Positions 1 to 8,186 of a DNA stretch of 32,558 bases are shown here, piece by piece. Numbering within the stretch: position 1 is the first letter of the stretch; each line of letters opens with the position of its first letter. The DNA comes from Deltaproteobacteria bacterium (lineage in GTDB: Bacteria > Desulfobacterota > Desulfuromonadia > Desulfuromonadales > Geopsychrobacteraceae): NCBI GenBank assembly GCA_024276935.1, contig JAJRWH010000018.1, forward strand, positions 1 to 32,558, given 5' to 3'. The notes beneath the pieces were generated by a model. That model ran no database searches. It was not told the origin of the DNA and worked only from the letters and a program-made list of their open reading frames with translations. The position numbers and the translations under genes are program-made.

Positions 1-138
1 CTCGCGGTGGACACCCTTGCCGTCCGGCTAGCGGTTCCCGTCATCAGGGTCCGCAGAGGACTTGCACCTCCAAGTCACCATTCAGCCACCACGGCTAAAT
101 GGATGGTGCTTACGCACCACGCGCCCTGCCGGGCGCAC
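1..138 (-). mobile_element. Group II intron, 5' end (domain I), truncated by window start
   Basis: Read on the minus strand, the sequence from 138 downward starts with GTGCG, the canonical 5' end of group II introns. It continues with a GC-rich hairpin and with blocks I recognise from domain I of bacterial group II introns: GGAGGTGCAAGTCCTCT near 75-58 and GCAAGGGTGTCCACCGCGAG at 20-1. The rest of the ribozyme and any reverse transcriptase/maturase gene would lie outside the window. The first intron base follows the T-run of an intrinsic terminator by one base. That is the insertion habit of bacterial class C introns, so class C is inferred from location; domains V and VI are not visible. There is no convincing protein in this stretch on either strand. 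Confidence 0.85.
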
Positions 139-139
139 C

Positions 140-173
140 AAAAAAAAAAGCCCCGGTATCACCGAGGCTTTTT
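140..173 (-). terminator. Intrinsic terminator of the GntR-type regulator gene
   Basis: On the minus strand a 9-bp stem (AAGCCTCGG / CCGGGGCTT, one G-T pair) with loop TGATA is followed by ten T residues (140-149). It starts about 10 bases after the stop codon of the regulator at 182. The group II intron begins two bases beyond the T-run. Confidence 0.9.
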
Positions 174-181
174 CTGCAAAT

Positions 182-919
182 CTAAAGGGTTTCAGGTCGT
201 TCGCGCTGCAAAAACAGCGCAAGCTTCTCTTCAACCAACGACAGGTGCTCCATCATCTTTTCTCGCGCCCGGTCTGGATCATGGGCAGAAATCGCTTCAA
301 GAATCTCGCGATGATGATTCAGCAGCAGTTCGATATAGCCTTCCTTGCTGTAGAACTCACCAAGAGCCACCATGATTGTCGTTTGAAACAACGACTGAAT
401 CGTGTCAAGAACATGAACCTGGATTGTGTTATGTGATGCCGAGGTAATCGTCAGATGAAACTGGGCGTCGATATCAGGGTCCCACCCGCCATTGGCCGCC
501 TGCTCGACCATTACTTCATAAAGCTCACGCAAGCGCGCTATTTCGGAATCTTCGGCACGCTTGGCCGCCAGGTATGCCGACCAGGACTCCAACCCCATCC
601 GGACCTCGGTCAGGGCATGCAGCATCCGCGGGTCACGCCGTTCGACCATGCTGGCCAGCGGGTCGGCCATTGATGCCTCGGTCAAAGAACGGACATAAGT
701 CCCACCACCCTGACGTGATTCAAGAAAACCCATCGCCTCAAGAACCATAATCGCTTCCCGAACCGATGGCCGACTGACACCGAGAAATGTCGCCAGCTCT
801 CGCTCAGACGGGATCCGTTCGCCAGGCTTCAGTTCACCATTGCCGATCAGATCTTTAATTTGCGAAACAATTTCTTCCGAAAGTTTCTTGGGGCGTATTG
901 GCTTGAAGACAGGCGGCAT
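182..919 (-). CDS. FadR-subfamily GntR transcriptional regulator (FCD domain)
   Basis: A 245-aa DNA-binding repressor/activator. Residues 12-78 form the winged helix of the GntR family (PSERELATFLGVSRPSVREA, then the wing GGGTYV). Residues about 99-230 form the all-helical FCD effector domain. D151, H155, H203 and H225 match the Asp/His metal site of FCD proteins such as LldR, PdhR and TM0439, whose effectors are small organic acids. GGAGGATTCGT before the ATG is a good ribosome-binding site and supports this start. The gene follows a two-component pair on the same strand by 79 bases and ends at a strong terminator. A TGGT-N3-ACC-like site upstream suggests autoregulation. The effector cannot be read from the sequence; lactate or another 2-hydroxy/2-keto acid is only a family-based guess. 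Confidence 0.92.
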   Translation of the reverse strand: MPPVFKPIRPKKLSEEIVSQIKDLIGNGELKPGERIPSERELATFLGVSRPSVREAIMVLEAMGFLESRQGGGTYVRSLTEASMADPLASMVERRDPRMLHALTEVRMGLESWSAYLAAKRAEDSEIARLRELYEVMVEQAANGGWDPDIDAQFHLTITSASHNTIQVHVLDTIQSLFQTTIMVALGEFYSKEGYIELLLNHHREILEAISAHDPDRAREKMMEHLSLVEEKLALFLQRERPETL

Positions 920-937
920 ACGAATCCTCCAGTTAGA

Positions 938-948
938 TGGTATGACCT
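938..948 (-). promoter_or_regulatory. Possible operator of the GntR/FadR-type regulator
   Basis: TGGTATGACCT resembles the TGGT-N3-ACCA operators known for PdhR/LldR-type regulators, with one mismatch in the last position. It lies about 20 bases upstream of the regulator start codon, just ahead of its ribosome-binding site, where binding would block the gene's own expression. This rests on one short motif and is tentative. Confidence 0.4.
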
Positions 949-998
949 TTTATCATGGAGGCTGGACAAAAAACAAGAAGGAACACCCATTGCTACCC

Positions 999-1748
999 TT
1001 AATCCTCTGCTCCCAGGCTGCGCCGAAACCGCTCGAACCACAACTGAAACTCTGCTTCTTCACGTTCCATCTCAAAGGCATTGATCAGGCCCCGAGCCAG
1101 AGAAACCGCAACCGCACGGTTGCGCAAGTTGAATGAATCCCCCACCTTGTCACTGTGAAACTGTTCTTGATCGATCCCCAGTTTAATGTACAGAGAATTG
1201 AGCCTGCTCTGCACCCCCCGTCGTGACAGATAACGCCGCTGGGCAATCAGATTATCGGTCAGACCAAGAGAAATATCGAGCAAGGCTTCATATTCGATAT
1301 CAGAAAGTGCCGTCAAATTGTGCCCGGCCCGACCCTGAACCTTGCGTACTTCGGGATCTATCCAACATTGCTCTTCAAGAAGAACGGTTTTAACTGCGGC
1401 GGCAATGCGTTCACGCGGGCTCGACTTGAGAATATACCCGTAAACCGTTTCTGGCGGGACAATTCTGGCGAGCGAACGAACGTACATTTCGTCCTTGAAC
1501 TGGCTCCAGAAAACAATTCGAGCCTGAGGCTTGGCATCCCACAAGGCCTTGGCCATCTCGATACCATTGAGCTCCGGCATCTGAATATCACTGATCACCA
1601 GGGGAGCATCAAGTTCCAGACCAATTTCAAGGGCAACGCGACCATTGGGGGCTCGCACGATCTCAACAGCCTCTTCCCAGTCGGCAATCAGCAAATCGAG
1701 AAACTGATAGTCTTTCGGATTATCTTCGGCAATCAGAATTTTGATCAT
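999..1748 (-). CDS. NarL/FixJ-type response regulator
   Basis: A 249-aa response regulator. Receiver domain at residues 1-120: acidic pocket E8/D9, phosphoacceptor D54 (VISDIQMPELNG), conserved S82 and K108. A LuxR-type helix-turn-helix follows at about 145-195 (LTALSDIEYEALLDISLG, then a recognition region near RRGVQSRLNSLYIKLGI). The C-terminal ~55 residues are helical and charged and extend past the usual end of NarL proteins. I chose the ATG at 1748 because GAGGTGG lies just upstream; a longer reading would put about 39 unrelated residues before the receiver domain and overlap the kinase gene. The start is 7 bases after the stop of the cognate kinase, so the two are surely cotranscribed. 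The HTH is somewhat divergent, so DNA targets are unknown. Confidence 0.88.
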   Translation of the reverse strand: MIKILIAEDNPKDYQFLDLLIADWEEAVEIVRAPNGRVALEIGLELDAPLVISDIQMPELNGIEMAKALWDAKPQARIVFWSQFKDEMYVRSLARIVPPETVYGYILKSSPRERIAAAVKTVLLEEQCWIDPEVRKVQGRAGHNLTALSDIEYEALLDISLGLTDNLIAQRRYLSRRGVQSRLNSLYIKLGIDQEQFHSDKVGDSFNLRNRAVAVSLARGLINAFEMEREEAEFQLWFERFRRSLGAED

Positions 1749-1755
1749 AACCACC

Positions 1756-3159
1756 TCAACCTTTTTTCTCGGTATATGCTTCAAATAACGCGGAAACCGC
1801 CATCTGCAACTCAAACCGGGTCCCACTACTGAAACGTGATTTCTGCCACCTGACCTCGGCACCAATGGCCCGGGCCCGTTCGCGCAGGTTATTCAGTCCC
1901 CGCCCACCACCATCCCCCGGAGGCGGACAATCAAAACCACGGCCATTATCTTCGACTGACAGCACCAGCAACCCATCACGCAACTCCAGGCCAACCTCAA
2001 AACGGCTGGCAGCAGCATGTTTGATGACATTGCTGATTGCTTCAATTCCGATCCGGTAGATTGCCAGCTGCTGCACACGGCTGAGACCCAGTTCAGAGAT
2101 TCTGGCATCACAATAATAATGGTAATGCGGCAACCCCTGACCTTCACATTGCCGCCCGAGATGAGCCTCCAATGCAGCACCAAGCCCAAGAATATCAAGA
2201 GTTTGCGGATGCAGATTATTCATGATATCGCGCAGGTTACTCATCGCACGCGTCAAATTGGTTTCAAGCTCGTATGCCTGCTGGCGACAGGTCCCCTCGC
2301 AAACCGATCCCAGAGCCTGCAGATCACGCAAGATTGAAGAGAGATCTGCCAGGGTTTGATCATGCAGGTCCATGGCGATGCGTCGCCGCTCATCCTCGGC
2401 TCCTTCAAACAACTTTTCTGTCCCGACCACCTGAATCAAACGCTTTGTCATCCGATTGATCGACAGGGTCAGGGTATCCAGCTCATCATTGATCCGTTCG
2501 GGTGCTGCAGGCGGTTCAAGCTCTCCTGCGGCAACACGACTGGCCGCATTTGACAGCGCCTGTATTCGACTCAGAATACGACGACCAAAATAGAGCGAAA
2601 GAACGATCCCAAGCAGAATAGCGACCCCGAGAACCAGGATCATGACCAGGGCAGTCCGTTCGACAAGTTCGTCGATATCCTGCGTATGTAAATCGCGTAG
2701 TTTCTGCCGCTGTACTGCCGTCAGGTTGGTCAGTTCGGTTACTTCTGAACGAAACTGGGTGACTGCCGTCAGCATCGACTCCAGATCAACCCCTTTCGCC
2801 GGGCTGAGGTCTGCAGACAGGGTGCGCAGCTGCTCCAATTTGCCTGGTGCCATCAGATCACTAAAAGGCTCAATTCTGGCAACAGCCTTGGCTGCCAGAT
2901 CAGACAAATTGGCCAGGGCCACCAGTTCATTTTCTTCGGCCAGACCACGGCGACTGATTTGCAGCAACACCCGCTGAATACGACGTGACGCCAGATCGGC
3001 CTCTGCCAACGAAATAAATGCAGTCCCCAACGCCTTGGCTTCCCGCCGTTTGACGGAAAGATCCCAGTAAGTGTACTGCATGAACCCGAGCAGCAGAGTC
3101 AATAACAGCAAGACCAGCGCAGGGGCCAACAAAACCTGATGCTTAACAGTAATTCTCAT
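1756..3159 (-). CDS. NarX/DegS-type sensor histidine kinase
   Basis: A 467-aa inner-membrane kinase. TM1 at residues 8-28, a periplasmic region 30-167 predicted mostly helical, TM2 at 168-190, then a HAMP domain 191-243. The HisKA_3 dimerisation domain carries the phosphoacceptor H266 in ERRRIAMDLHDQTLADL, the hallmark of NarX/NarL-type systems. The ATPase domain has the N-box around N377 (GIEAISNVIKHA), the G1 box DNGRGF at 404-409 and the glycine-rich GGGRGLNNL lid. It phosphorylates the response regulator encoded 7 bases downstream. The ligand is unknown; the periplasmic domain has no motif I can name and could be a four-helix-bundle sensor. Upstream is a 71-base gap to another kinase gene on the same strand without an obvious terminator. 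Confidence 0.92.
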   Translation of the reverse strand: MRITVKHQVLLAPALVLLLLTLLLGFMQYTYWDLSVKRREAKALGTAFISLAEADLASRRIQRVLLQISRRGLAEENELVALANLSDLAAKAVARIEPFSDLMAPGKLEQLRTLSADLSPAKGVDLESMLTAVTQFRSEVTELTNLTAVQRQKLRDLHTQDIDELVERTALVMILVLGVAILLGIVLSLYFGRRILSRIQALSNAASRVAAGELEPPAAPERINDELDTLTLSINRMTKRLIQVVGTEKLFEGAEDERRRIAMDLHDQTLADLSSILRDLQALGSVCEGTCRQQAYELETNLTRAMSNLRDIMNNLHPQTLDILGLGAALEAHLGRQCEGQGLPHYHYYCDARISELGLSRVQQLAIYRIGIEAISNVIKHAAASRFEVGLELRDGLLVLSVEDNGRGFDCPPPGDGGGRGLNNLRERARAIGAEVRWQKSRFSSGTRFELQMAVSALFEAYTEKKG

Positions 3160-3230
3160 GATGGCAGACTAACACGAACCACAGACAAAAACACGGGGTG
3201 AGGTTTTCTTAAAAAACGTGCTCAACGGCA

Positions 3231-4643
3231 TCATTCTTTACTTCCTGAATCTGAAGGCGAAGCAGACTGTTGTTCGCAGGGCAGGAACACCGCAAATTCA
3301 CTTCCCTGACCCGGTTGCGACTGAACCTGAATACTTCCACCGTGACTTTCGGCCACAAGTTGCGCAATAGAAAGTCCAAGCCCTGATCCACCATCAGAAC
3401 GATTCCGGGTTTTATCTACCCGATAAAAACGCTCAAAGATATGGGCCAGATGCTGAGACTCGATCCCTATCCCGCTGTCGATCACCCTGACTTCGACCAG
3501 AGATCCTAGCAGCCTTGTCCGCATTTTAACCTGTCCCTTTGGTGGGGTATATTTGAGCGCGTTGGATAGCAGATTCAAAAACAACTGCCGTAACCGCAAC
3601 GGATCTCCCTGAATATGAATCTTGGGATCCGAGGTTGAAAACTCAACCGAAATTTCTTTTTCTTCTCCCAGCATCTGCATCTGCTGACAGAGATCATCCA
3701 GTAACTCAACCAACTCAAGAGCCTCAAACTGCAATGGCATCTCACCCACTTCACTCTTGGACAGCAGAAGCAGATCCTCGATGATTCGGCTCATCCGATC
3801 AATTTCTTCCAGATTTGAAACCAGAGCCTTGCGGATTTCCTCCGGATCCTGAGCCCAGCGTAAAGCCACTTCGGTTTCACCACGCAGAATCGTCAGCGGG
3901 GTCCGCAATTCATGCGAAGCATCCGCCGTGAACTGACGAGCCTGATCACGTTCGACAGACAACCGGTTCCGTAACGCAACAATGGCTTGTTGTAAATCAG
4001 CAATCTCCTGTGGAGCCTCTTCAGCTATCGCAATGGTCTTTTCCTTTGCCAGTTGTTCCGGCAATTCTGCCAGAGGACGCAATTGACGACGTACGCCCCG
4101 GTAAAACAGCAAGACCCCCAACAGACCTGTGAGCAGGAGTCCTACAAAAACAAACAATATTGATGGCGGAATCTTTTGCGGGCCTGAGTAGCGACCACTG
4201 ACCACAAGAATCCGGGTAATGCGCCCCTGACGATAAAGGGGCACAACCAGACTGCGGACCTCCCCCTTGCTCTCAGGGGAGGTCAAGAACTGCACCTGAC
4301 CTGAAAGTGCCTTTTTCAGAGGGATCGCAGCAAGCGAATCACCCGGAAACCGGAAATCACCAACACGACAAAGCCGTTTGCCCGTCAGAGAAAAGACCCC
4401 GATTCCTCGCTGCCCGGACAGTTGCTGGAGGGAGGCACAGATCTCCCCGTCGGGAAGATCTCGAAGCGAAGTTGATATCAGGCTGCTGGCCTGGGCAGCC
4501 AGCGTAAGGAGGGTTTTGTCAAACTCTGTCCGCAGGTGGCGATTTGCGCCCCTGAACCAGAAAAGCCCGCCTCCACCAAGAATCGGCAGCAGAATCAGCA
4601 GCAGAATCAGGGTGAGGCGGGCACAAAGGGTGCGGGGTGGCAA
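3231..4643 (-). CDS. Two-component sensor histidine kinase (OmpR-partner type), TTG start
   Basis: A 470-aa membrane kinase of the CusS/QseC class. TM1 lies at residues 11-30, a periplasmic sensor at about 31-160 and TM2 at 161-181. A linker leads to the HisKA domain with H244 (DASHELRTPL). The catalytic domain has N361 in LNLLSNALKYTP, DSGIGI at 389-394 and GGSGLGL at 418-424. The start is a TTG that abuts the TAG of the preceding response regulator gene. AAGGAG eight bases before it, inside the end of that gene, supports the assignment and implies translational coupling. The final ten residues are serine-rich. The partner is the OmpR-type regulator encoded just upstream. The signal is unknown; metals or envelope stress are common for this class but not shown here. 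Confidence 0.92.
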   Translation of the reverse strand: MPPRTLCARLTLILLLILLPILGGGGLFWFRGANRHLRTEFDKTLLTLAAQASSLISTSLRDLPDGEICASLQQLSGQRGIGVFSLTGKRLCRVGDFRFPGDSLAAIPLKKALSGQVQFLTSPESKGEVRSLVVPLYRQGRITRILVVSGRYSGPQKIPPSILFVFVGLLLTGLLGVLLFYRGVRRQLRPLAELPEQLAKEKTIAIAEEAPQEIADLQQAIVALRNRLSVERDQARQFTADASHELRTPLTILRGETEVALRWAQDPEEIRKALVSNLEEIDRMSRIIEDLLLLSKSEVGEMPLQFEALELVELLDDLCQQMQMLGEEKEISVEFSTSDPKIHIQGDPLRLRQLFLNLLSNALKYTPPKGQVKMRTRLLGSLVEVRVIDSGIGIESQHLAHIFERFYRVDKTRNRSDGGSGLGLSIAQLVAESHGGSIQVQSQPGQGSEFAVFLPCEQQSASPSDSGSKE

Positions 4644-5318
4644 CTAGTCGGTCTCCTTCAGGACATACCCGACGCCACGCACAGTATGAATCAACTTTTT
4701 GTCAAAATCGCGATCAATCTTTTTACGCAGATAGTTGACATAGACATCAATGATATTTGTGAAGCTGTCAAAGGTATAATCCCAAACATGCTCGGCAATC
4801 ATCGTCCGGGTCAGCACCTGATTCGGAGTGCGCATAAAATACTCCAGCAGGGCGTACTCTTTGGCGGTCAGATCGATCTCTTTTCCTTCGCGCCAAACCT
4901 TGTGAGTTACCGGATCAAGCCGCATATCGGCGAAGAACAGTTCGGCACCACGATCCTGAGAACCCCGCCGAATCAAAGCACGAACCCGCGCGACCAACTC
5001 GGCAAAAGCAAAGGGCTTGGTCAGATAATCATCACTGCCGATATCGAGACCGGAAACAATATCTTCTACCGTATCTCTGGCAGTCAGACACAGAATCGGG
5101 GTCTTGACCTTCCTGGAACGCAACTCCTGAATGGCTGTCAGTCCATCCTTCTTGGGCAGCATGACATCCATGAGAATCAGATCATACGCGGTATTTTCCG
5201 CCATGTAGATCCCTTCTTCACCGTCATAGGCAACATCGACGCTGAACTCCTCTTCCTCAAGACCGCGCTTGATAAAACTGGCAACCTTTTTTTCATCTTC
5301 AACAACCAGAATTCGCAT
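4644..5318 (-). CDS. OmpR/PhoB-type response regulator
   Basis: A 224-aa DNA-binding response regulator. Receiver domain at 1-115 with E7/D8, phosphoacceptor D51 (LILMDVMLPKKDG), T79 and K101. The C-terminal winged helix at about 125-222 includes LTAKEYALLEYFMRTPNQVL and the recognition-helix region TFDSFTNIIDVYVNYLRKKI. Sequence and spacing resemble the CusR/QseB/MprA class. The ATG at 5318 has GGAG eight bases upstream; an earlier in-frame ATG at 5375 would add 19 residues not seen in the family and overlap the ppsR stop. It forms an operon with the histidine kinase whose TTG start touches its stop codon, and it follows ppsR by 56 bases. Confidence 0.93.
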   Translation of the reverse strand: MRILVVEDEKKVASFIKRGLEEEEFSVDVAYDGEEGIYMAENTAYDLILMDVMLPKKDGLTAIQELRSRKVKTPILCLTARDTVEDIVSGLDIGSDDYLTKPFAFAELVARVRALIRRGSQDRGAELFFADMRLDPVTHKVWREGKEIDLTAKEYALLEYFMRTPNQVLTRTMIAEHVWDYTFDSFTNIIDVYVNYLRKKIDRDFDKKLIHTVRGVGYVLKETD

Positions 5319-5374
5319 AGTGCTCACTCCTGTGGTGATGGTCTGACCTCGATTGTTCACCGAGTCTCGAAACA

Positions 5375-6187
5375 TCAGGTTCGGTTCAATTTCAATTTGT
5401 GTAAAATCTCATTTGCGGTTTCTTCTATCGCTTTGGTTGAAACATCGATCAATGCCCAGCGCTGCTTGCGGAAAAGCCGCCGCGCGGCACGGATCTCATC
5501 TTCAATTCGTTCATAATCCGCATAGGCAGTCCGCGGATTCTGCCCCATATTGACCAACCGCGCCGCCCGCAGTTCAAGCAAACGCTGTGGCTCTATGAGC
5601 AACCCTGCCACCCGGGTCGGGTCAACCCGTAAAAGCTCTGGCGGTGGGTCGATACCGGCAACAATCGGCACATTGGCAACTTTCCAGCCTCGATGTGCCA
5701 GATAGATGGAAACCGGCGTCTTGCTCGACCGCGAAACTCCTGCCAGAACGATATCGGCCTTGTGCAGGTTGCGGCATTCCTGACCGTCGTCGTGCTTGAC
5801 CGTAAACTCAATCGCATCAATCCGACGAAAATACTCTGCATCCATCCCCCGCAACAGGCCAGGCATTTCCTGCGGCGAATGTCCCAACTGCTCGGCAAGC
5901 CGTCGCAGCAAAGGGGTCAGCAAATCATGACAGGCAAGCCCCAGCGCGTCACATTCTTCATAAACCAGCTGGGCCAACTCGCTGTTTACCAAGGTGAAAA
6001 CAACCAGCGCCTGCGATGTCAATGCCCGATCCAGGATCTCATAGATCTGGTTTTTGCTGCGAACGTTGCTGAAACGACGTAACAGCGCGGGTTTCTCACC
6101 GAACTGACTCAAAGCAGCCTGAACCATACTTTCGGCTGTTTCACCCGTTGCATCAGAAAGGAGAAAAACCTCTCGGGGTGAAACCAT
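5375..6187 (-). CDS. ppsR: Pyruvate,phosphate dikinase / PEP synthase regulatory protein (bifunctional kinase-phosphorylase)
   Basis: A 270-aa DUF299-family protein. Family members inactivate PEP synthase (PpsA) or PPDK by ADP-dependent phosphorylation of a threonine and reactivate it by phosphate-dependent dephosphorylation, so they set gluconeogenic flux from pyruvate. Visible hallmarks are the N-terminal LSDATGETA (10-18), the P-loop GVSRSSKTP at 150-158, and the [15 protein letters not shown] block with D/P-rich IDPPPELL after it. Length is normal for the family. The ATG has GAGGATTGCTTT upstream. It is the first gene of the minus-strand regulatory block and is divergent from the surface-protein operon. 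Whether the target is PpsA or PPDK cannot be told from this gene alone. Confidence 0.93.
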   Translation of the reverse strand: MVSPREVFLLSDATGETAESMVQAALSQFGEKPALLRRFSNVRSKNQIYEILDRALTSQALVVFTLVNSELAQLVYEECDALGLACHDLLTPLLRRLAEQLGHSPQEMPGLLRGMDAEYFRRIDAIEFTVKHDDGQECRNLHKADIVLAGVSRSSKTPVSIYLAHRGWKVANVPIVAGIDPPPELLRVDPTRVAGLLIEPQRLLELRAARLVNMGQNPRTAYADYERIEDEIRAARRLFRKQRWALIDVSTKAIEETANEILHKLKLNRT

Positions 6188-6789
6188 AAAGCAATCCTCA
6201 TGAAAGGGCTATATCACTCTAACAGAGAGGACCCCCCTGCGCAAGCCAGTCTAATATTTTTTTAATAACCTGAGTCCCACCCGGCCAAGATCCATATCCT
6301 GTATAAAATACCATTAAATGCCAGATCTTTCATTGGTCGAACCTCAGAATTGAGCCAGAAAACAGTTTGTTTGTCAAGCGCCTAATCAAACGCAACCAAT
6401 AAAACTTCAGGTTTTTACTATCAACAGTCTACGGTGCTTGTCGTCAGCCTGCAAAACAGTGTTTTGACTTACGCGTCATTTTGGGATATTTTGTAAGGGA
6501 ATTGAGGAAGGATTGAGCTTAACAATATACCAAAGAGTTGCCTACCTGATTCATGGGGAATATAACCATCAAAGACAGTTCCCACCGGCGACCCGCTCTC
6601 TTCGTAACCACGAAAACCTGCAATGCCCCGCTTTTTGTCTCATAAATAAAACCGGGCCAGCCCACAAGAGCAACGGGCACGACAATGAACCCTTTCTCCT
6701 TTCACTGCGACCTACAATTATCACCAACAGAACAGCCCGGAAATTCTCACTTTTCTTGTTAACCTGGTAGTACACGGAGGGACAAATCA
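6188..6789. other. 600-base intergenic region with a long leader for the surface-protein operon
   Basis: The stretch separates divergent ppsR and the exported-protein operon. It holds an AT-rich left part, a sigma70-like promoter at 6464-6492, and about 290 bases of predicted untranslated leader. Within the leader, GGGAA near 6557 could pair with TTCCC near 6585, and short C-rich blocks may pair with G-rich ones further on. I looked for c-di-GMP (GEMM) and cobalamin riboswitch signatures and did not find them. An open frame at 6513-6770 starts with TTG, lacks a clear ribosome-binding site and gives an unrecognisable protein, so I leave it uncalled. Confidence 0.6.
6464..6492 (+). promoter_or_regulatory. 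Sigma70-like promoter upstream of the surface-protein operon
   Basis: TTGACT (6464-6469) and TATTTT (6487-6492) are separated by exactly 17 bases. Transcription from here would give a leader of roughly 290 bases before the start codon at 6790. The match to the -35 consensus is 5 of 6. The operon also encodes its own ECF sigma factor, so a second promoter of another class may exist; I could not identify one. Confidence 0.55.
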
Positions 6790-8163
6790 ATGCCGAGAAC
6801 AATCTGGCTCCTGCTGCTGACAACAGTGATTCCGTTGCTTTGGTGCGGGGTGTCTGCAATGGCCGGACCTTATTCCCTTCCTACGCCTGGCAGTAAAATT
6901 GAGCCCCAGCAACCAAAGCCCTCTTTAAGTGCAAAACCAACTATCAGTCGCTCTGCAGGGCATGCTGTAAAAACCTATTTCTATACCGCGGCCACGCAAC
7001 AACAAGCCCACAAACAAGGAGTTGTTGCCGTAAAAGGGGCCAGATGGAACTGCCGGGGCAAGCGCTGCACGACCACAGCGGCGTGGGCAACGCCACCACT
7101 GAAAGCCTGTAAAGCTCTGGCCCAGGTTGTTGGGCCACTGCGGATGTTCGGTAAAACAGGTGCCGCCATAAGCAATCAGGCTCTGAAACGGTGCAACTCA
7201 CGACCACTGAAAAAAGTACAACCGTTGAAATTGGCCCAAAAAGACAAGCCCAAACCCGGCATCCCGACAAAATCCGTTGTGGCACCGGTCCAACACAGCA
7301 CAACCCTGACCACCCCACCAACCTCAAATCTTCCTCATCCCAAAGAACGCAGAGTCAAACCGGCAAAGAGCAAGCTCCCGATAAAACCGAACCAACTCAC
7401 AACACCAAATCCTGCCCCCAGACCAACGGGGCTCCCGGCAAAAACAAATATTCTCCGACCAGCACCGGTAAATCCCGATGCCTCCCCACAGAAACCAAAA
7501 GGCGGATTCGCCCGGATCAAACCAATTACACCACAGAATAAAAACGGGTTCATTCCACCAAAGAGCAAAAAGGCACCCCGACTCATAGCGCCACCAACAA
7601 ACTCTCTTGTTTCAGCGGGAACAAACAAACCTCACCCAACACCTGGCAAAAAGACCTCCACTCCCCCCGCACCGAGACCCGGTGGTTTTTCATTGCCAGG
7701 GCTTTCGCACTCAACGGCACAGGCCAACAGAGGGGCGCTATCTGCCAGGGAGATCCAGGAGGCCGGGTTGCGCTCCAGAAAATTCAAGAGTTTGCAACGT
7801 CAGGTCACCGAGGCCATTGCAGCAGCAGAACGCAGAATGCAGGAGCAAATGCGTGCTCTTAAGCGAGAGGCCTACCTCTCGGGAGCTGATTGCGATGACA
7901 GTGATCCCGAGATTTCTCCGGGGCGCCCGGAAGTATGCGACCACAAGGACAACGACTGTGATGGCCAGATCGATGAAGATGTCGGTACCTACAAATTTGC
8001 TGATGTCGATGGTGATCTGCATGGTGATCCGGGAACGATGATCAAGGTCTGCCCTGTGGATATCGAAGCAGCTCTGCGCAGTGGGAACTGGCTGGCGGAC
8101 GTTGGTAATGACTGTGATGACAACGACCCCTCACGCTGGCAAGACTGCCCTCCAGCCCGCTGA
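6790..8163 (+). CDS. Exported Pro/Lys-rich protein with MopE-type metal-binding motifs
   Basis: A 457-aa secreted protein, first of a nine-gene run. Residues 1-25 are a signal peptide. Residues about 60-138 form a small domain with C88, C93, C107 and C135 (WNCRGKRC...CKAL...RCN). It resembles a four-cysteine domain I associate with small exported proteins of alphaproteobacteria, though I cannot name it. Residues 140-310 are low-complexity, rich in Pro, Lys and Thr, and look like an extended linker. A helical segment at about 318-360 is probably a coiled coil. The C-terminus carries the putative metal-binding motif of MopE proteins (DCDDSDPEISPG, EVCDHKDNDCDGQIDED), an Asp-rich DVDGD loop and a second partial DCDDNDP. 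GGAGGGACAAATCA precedes the ATG. MopE itself is a surface copper protein of methanotrophs; here calcium or copper binding is only inferred. Confidence 0.85.
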   Translation: MPRTIWLLLLTTVIPLLWCGVSAMAGPYSLPTPGSKIEPQQPKPSLSAKPTISRSAGHAVKTYFYTAATQQQAHKQGVVAVKGARWNCRGKRCTTTAAWATPPLKACKALAQVVGPLRMFGKTGAAISNQALKRCNSRPLKKVQPLKLAQKDKPKPGIPTKSVVAPVQHSTTLTTPPTSNLPHPKERRVKPAKSKLPIKPNQLTTPNPAPRPTGLPAKTNILRPAPVNPDASPQKPKGGFARIKPITPQNKNGFIPPKSKKAPRLIAPPTNSLVSAGTNKPHPTPGKKTSTPPAPRPGGFSLPGLSHSTAQANRGALSAREIQEAGLRSRKFKSLQRQVTEAIAAAERRMQEQMRALKREAYLSGADCDDSDPEISPGRPEVCDHKDNDCDGQIDEDVGTYKFADVDGDLHGDPGTMIKVCPVDIEAALRSGNWLADVGNDCDDNDPSRWQDCPPAR

Positions 8164-8186
8164 CAGAGGAAGGATTGATAAAAATT

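Noticed and set aside
4536-5516. 326-codon plus-strand frame opposite the OmpR-type regulator
   Set aside because: Shadow of the response regulator, which has all family motifs.
6540-6720. c-di-GMP or cobalamin riboswitch in the operon leader
   Set aside because: The conserved GEMM blocks (GCAAACC, GACGCAAAGCC) and the cobalamin box are absent on both strands.
6513-6770. 85-codon open frame in the leader of the surface operon
   Set aside because: TTG start, no clear ribosome-binding site, no recognisable domain, and it lies in a predicted untranslated leader. It could be a leader peptide but nothing supports that.
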